Part shown: positions 60,401 to 64,000 of the stretch, piece by piece
How positions within the stretch are numbered: position 1 is the stretch's first letter
Layout: each line of letters opens with the position of its first letter
Assembly: GCA_018697195.1 (NCBI GenBank)
Contig: CM031858.1
Location: 133,495,715-133,559,714 of the forward strand
Direction of reading: 5' to 3'
DNA: 64,000 nucleotides
Source: Certhia americana
Taxonomy: Eukaryota; Chordata; Aves; Passeriformes; Certhiidae
The notes under the pieces: model-generated
Told to the model about the DNA's origin: nothing
The model's database searches: none
The model's input: only the letters and a program-made list of their open reading frames with translations
Made by a program: the position numbers and the translations under genes

Positions 60401-62814
60401 GAAATGTATAAAGCAGTAAGAGTTAAAGGCAGATGAAACATCCAGGCCTTGGGACTTACCTTACTGGGCCTCTTTTGTCTCAGAATTCTCAGCCTCAAAC
60501 TTTCTGTAATATTTACACGCCTAAGTCTGGTGTTTCTGGTTCCATGCAGTTATTTCACACTGTAAAGTCTAAAGACTGAGTTACAATTGAAGTGAATAAC
60601 AAATATTTACCGGTTGAATTCAAGCCAGTGTGCTAACAAACAGTATTCATAAACTGGAGTAGTTTGGACAGGAAAGGCAGTGACCCCACGGTCACCCAGT
60701 GACCCCATGGGTGGTCCCTAGAATTTAATTATGTTATCACTCAGGGGAATGGAAACACATGTGCATAGGGGAGTATCCTCCTCTCCATACTTGTGTGTCT
60801 GGAGTTTTGGGATTCTGAGAGGCTATGTGAGTGGGACAGCAGCTCAAGCTGCAGCAGAGATAGATACTGCATTCATGGCATCAGCCTCATCTATGAGCAT
60901 CTGCAGCGCAAGGTGCATTGATGACCTTGTGTGAGCCTGCCCAGGCTGTGCAGAAGCAGACTGCCCATCTGGGAGATTTTACTCACATTAATAACATCCT
61001 GTTAACTCATAATATTTGCTGATATGTTTGTGAGGTCACATAAAAGATAAAGCCTATATCATATGGCAGGATGGATAAAATGAAGTAATCACTAGTTGAT
61101 ATAATATGAGGATGCTCAGGTAAGTTTATTACCATTCCTTTTAGCTGCAAATAGTTAAGGCAAAGTAGATCAGTAGTGATTCAAATTGAGTATCTCACCA
61201 GCACTTGGCAGTGGTTGGTGCCCTCAGAAGCATTTAAATATATCAGAAGCCCACAGAGCATAAGCCTAACAGATGGCAAGGCTTTCCTGGGCTGAAGAAG
61301 GCTGGAGGAGGATGTTGACATTTCTGTTTTCCAGATGGAAATGCACACTGCAAGTCAAATGAGTGCTAGGAACTGCACAATACACTCACCAGAGCTCAAA
61401 GCAGATGTCCCACTGTTGTTTGCTAAAACCTTCTCTTACAGTGCTCCTCAGTTTATTTCCCCTGGCAAAGCCGTTTGGAATTTGAAAGCTTCTAAACCAC
61501 ACTCAAATATATGGTGAGCAAACCCAGGTGGGGAAATAATTGTGAATGTCCATACAAATCTTGTTCTCTAAAGTCCTGAGTGACTGCCTTAGGAAGGTGT
61601 GCAGTGCTGCTACACTGTGTACTTCAGCTGCTGCACTTTGCCTGAGGAAATTAATTCTGTAATGCAGAAGTTTGGCACCCTGTGAAGGGACACGCCTTAG
61701 CAACAGCCTGTGTTGATGCTGAGGATCCCCAGCCCTTGGTAAGGACGCTTGTGTGAACATGCAGGTGACACAGAAATCAAACATTACCACCTTCACAGTA
61801 CTGCCATCAGCCCAGGCCAGAGGCAGCAGGGTTTGCTGGCAGCACTGCACAATTGCTCAATGAAGCCTCTGCCTGTGTGTGTTTGTGGATGCTGACTGAA
61901 GCTGTCACCAAAACAATTGTTACAATTAAGGATTTACATCATTCCATAAATTTTCCCAGCTGGTTTAGGGAACTATTATTATTTACCAGCTGTTTTCTTT
62001 GAGGTTGGCAGGGTGTAACGCTGCCCTTCTTCACAAGGTGGGAGCCCTTACCTCAGCCATGTGGCTGATGTCAGTCCCAGTTCTTAGGGCAGCCTGTGAC
62101 GGGGTTGATGACAGCAGTGGGACTGACCTGTGGTGTAGATCTCACTTCACTGCAATTGTTCCACCAGCACAGACATGGAAAGGGGAGAAGGGCAAAAGTG
62201 GCTTAAAGTGCAGAGCCACATGAAGGGGGTTCAGTCTACACAAAAATGTGGTTCCATGCAGCTTATTTGAATGACTCAACTTCTTGTAGCATTCTTTCCT
62301 GCAGGAGAAATGTGAGGTTTTGTTAAATACTTCAGAAAAAAAATATGTGTTGAAGCTTATCTCCCCCTTCTGGAAACTCTACCTCTACAAATCCCACGAA
62401 GTTTGCAGTATACAGAAGCTACATCTCAAACATTTGTTATTTCTGTTTTGAATTTTTGAGGACATATCACATTCTTTATTTTACAGTGCTTTCATTTCTA
62501 GAATGATGAAAAGTAAGGTATGATTTTAAATGAAAGCAATACGAAGTGGTTTACACTGTGTAGCCAAGAACTTTCCCTCTGTTACTAAATTTACACTGTT
62601 CAGTCTGGCAATACCAGTTTTTTCGAAAAAAATCCCCTATTGTTCAGATGGATTTTTACGTCCTTACATGAAAACTAACTGATGCCCAGCGGATACTTTT
62701 ATCACCGTTTCCCCCCACGGTGCATCAGATCCTGCTGTGGCTTTAGGCGGTTTCTTGCAGAGACAGCTCCTTCATCGGGAAGGAGTCACCGACTGCCGAG
62801 CAAACACCTGAAAA
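57468..62814. other. Intergenic FZD6-CTHRC1, right part
   Basis: Ordinary AT-rich to balanced sequence. I found no exon with matched splice sites, no RNA gene and no clear transposon. A short near-repeat GTGACCCCACGGTCACCCA / GTGACCCCATGGGTGG is at about 60680-60715. Confidence 0.55.
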
Positions 62815-62899
62815 CGTGGAAGGGATCTGCCTGGGGCTCCGGGAGAGCCGGGAAGGGGCTGCGGGAGAGCCGGCCATGGCCCCGCAGCGCTGCCGCCGC

Positions 62900-63173
62900 A
62901 CGGCTCGGCTCGGCTCGGCTCGGCACGGCACGGCACGGCACGGCACGGCACGGCACGGCACGGCACGGCACGGCACGGCACGGCACGGTACAGCGCAGCA
63001 CGGCACGGCACAGCACAACACGGCTCGGCACGGCACGGCACAGCACGGCACAGCACAGCACGGCACAGCACGGCTCGGCACAGCACGGCTCGGCACAGCA
63101 CGGCTCGNNNNNNNNNNCGGCACAGCACGGCTCGGCACAGCACGGCTCGGCACAGCACGGCTCGGCCCGGCCG
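62900..63173. repeat. (CGGCA/CGGCT)n pentanucleotide array with an assembly gap
   Basis: The array starts with four CGGCT units, then has about 18 nearly perfect CGGCA units, then a mixed zone. From about 63061 it is a regular 15-bp higher-order unit CGGCTCGGCACAGCA on both sides of the gap. Since 5 is not a multiple of 3, all frames read through and produce long Ala/Arg/His/Gly/Thr-type frames on both strands. These are artefacts of the repeat. Confidence 0.95.
63108..63117. other. Assembly gap (10 N)
   Basis: Ten N bases in the middle of the 15-bp higher-order repeat. The round number suggests a placeholder, so the true array length is unknown. Confidence 1.
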
Positions 63174-63383
63174 GGGGCTCCGGCGTGGCCCGGGTGAGCT
63201 CGGCGGGGCCAGCCCGAGGGGGCGGGAGCCCCCGGCCCAGTGCCAATGGCTGCGGGGGGGTGTCTCTGCCTGGCCGTCTCGCTCGCTTACAGGATGGAAA
63301 TTCCCGGCCTCGCCGGGGAGGGAGCTGGGGCTGCGCGCTCTGAAAGGCTCATTTATCGCCGGGCTCCTGCCGCATCCCGCACC

Positions 63384-63503
63384 ATGCCCCGCGCCCCGGC
63401 CGCCGCCCCGCTGCTGCTGCTGCTGGCGCTGCTGCTGGCGGCGGCCCAAGAGAGCCCCAAGGGGAAGCAGAAGGCGCTCCGCCAGCGGGAGGTGGTGGAC
63501 GTG
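63384..63503 (+). CDS. CTHRC1: CTHRC1 exon 1 (collagen triple helix repeat containing 1), partial
   Basis: CTHRC1 is a secreted glycoprotein with a short collagen stretch. It is induced in injured vessel wall and reported to promote Wnt/PCP signalling by stabilising Wnt-Frizzled/ROR2 complexes. The exon starts at an ATG in good context (CGCACCATGC) and encodes 40 residues. A leucine/alanine-rich signal peptide (residues 1 to about 21) is followed by ESPKGKQKALRQREVVDV, which matches human EIPKGKQKAQLRQREVVDL from memory. The donor is GTG|GTGAGA at 63504, in phase 0. The collagen repeats and the C-terminal domain lie beyond the window. The position directly after FZD6 on the same strand agrees with human. 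Confidence 0.93.
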
Positions 63504-64000
63504 GTGAGAGCAGCGGGGCCGGGGGCCGGCGGCGGGGCGGGCGGGGGTATTGGGGGAGCCGTGCGGGGTGGCTGGAGGAGCCACGCAGCCGCTTTGTTAT
63601 TGCAAAGATACGGAAAAAGCGATAGACCAGAGGTTTCCGAAAAACCTCGCGGCCGGTCCCGCGCTGCTGGGCATCTCTTGGTTCAGTTCATTACGCCCTT
63701 GTGCTGAATCAGGGAAACGCGGAGAAGGCGCTGGGCGGGCTTTGCCATCAACCGCAGGGTTCCGGCGGCCCGGTGTGTGTTTTAGCGCTTTCCCCATCGG
63801 GCCAGGGTCGGGGATGGCGGCTGGAGCCGGTGGAATCCGCGCTCCCCGCCGTGAGACATCGCGCCGTGCGCTGCTCCTGCGCTCGGAGCGCTGCGGGGCC
63901 AACGCCGAAATCTCACAGCCCTCCCAACATTAATAATAAACGCTGTTTGGTTATTTCCAATACAAGCAACTAACTGCTGTTTAGCTCCTAAAATGCTTGT
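63504..64000 (+). other. CTHRC1: CTHRC1 intron 1 (start)
   Basis: GC-rich sequence after the GTGAGA donor continues the CpG island until about 63900, then turns AT-rich. Open frames here are composition effects. Confidence 0.8.

Larger units (their letters stand above)
62815..63383 (+). promoter_or_regulatory. CTHRC1: CTHRC1 CpG-rich promoter region
   Basis: The composition becomes GC- and CpG-rich about 570 bases before the CTHRC1 start codon and stays so into intron 1. A weak TATA-like CATTTATC lies at about 63350, only some 30 bases before the ATG. If used, it would leave almost no 5' UTR, so the true start is probably elsewhere. A large part of the promoter is taken up by the CGGCA array. 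Confidence 0.55.

Noticed and set aside
62682..63584. Long Ala/Arg/Cys/Val-type frames on both strands around the CGGCA array
   Set aside because: They are produced by a 5-bp repeat read in rotating phase and cross an N gap. They are not genes.

Overview
The window is vertebrate nuclear DNA, most likely from a songbird. CR1-type LINE tails ending in ATTCTATGATTCTATG-like motifs indicate a bird. A solo retroviral LTR of a layout I associate with passerines points further to a songbird. There are no operons and no bacterial-type genes. Coding sequence is split into short exons with GT/AG (once GC/AG) borders, and most long open frames are chance.

Three genes are recognisable, all on the + strand, in the order BAALC - FZD6 - CTHRC1. 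This is the order of the human 8q22.3 locus. (1) BAALC: the last two coding exons lie at 204-370 and 5475-5579, followed by an AT-rich 3' UTR that probably ends near 9065. The first exon is outside the window. (2) FZD6 (Frizzled-6): the complete coding sequence sits in six exons from 26260 to 51584. These join in frame to 709 codons plus stop. A GC-rich promoter with a probable untranslated exon 1 lies just upstream, and the 3' UTR probably ends near 53430. (3) CTHRC1: only coding exon 1 (63384-63503) is inside the window, behind a CpG-rich promoter interrupted by a (CGGCA/CGGCT)n array and a 10-N gap.

Region by region: 1-9065 is the 3' part of BAALC, with an isolated antisense coiled-coil open frame in its intron. 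9066-18423 is intergenic, with one CR1 fragment and an AT microsatellite. 18424-25213 is a 3.4 kb tandem duplication directly upstream of the FZD6 promoter. Its inner part carries a dense, insertion-rich indel pattern like unpolished long-read sequence. 25090-26056 is the FZD6 CpG island and 26057-53430 is FZD6. 53431-62899 is intergenic and contains the solo LTR. 62900-64000 is the CTHRC1 promoter, exon 1 and the start of intron 1.

BAALC is a lipid-anchored cytoplasmic signalling adaptor. FZD6 is a seven-pass Wnt/planar-polarity receptor. CTHRC1 is a secreted glycoprotein reported to stabilise Wnt-Frizzled/ROR2 complexes, so FZD6 and CTHRC1 are functionally linked neighbours. I see no previously undescribed biological system. 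The points most worth checking are the 18.4-25.2 kb duplication (real or assembly-made), the GC-AG intron and uORFs of FZD6, and the antisense coiled-coil exon in the BAALC intron.
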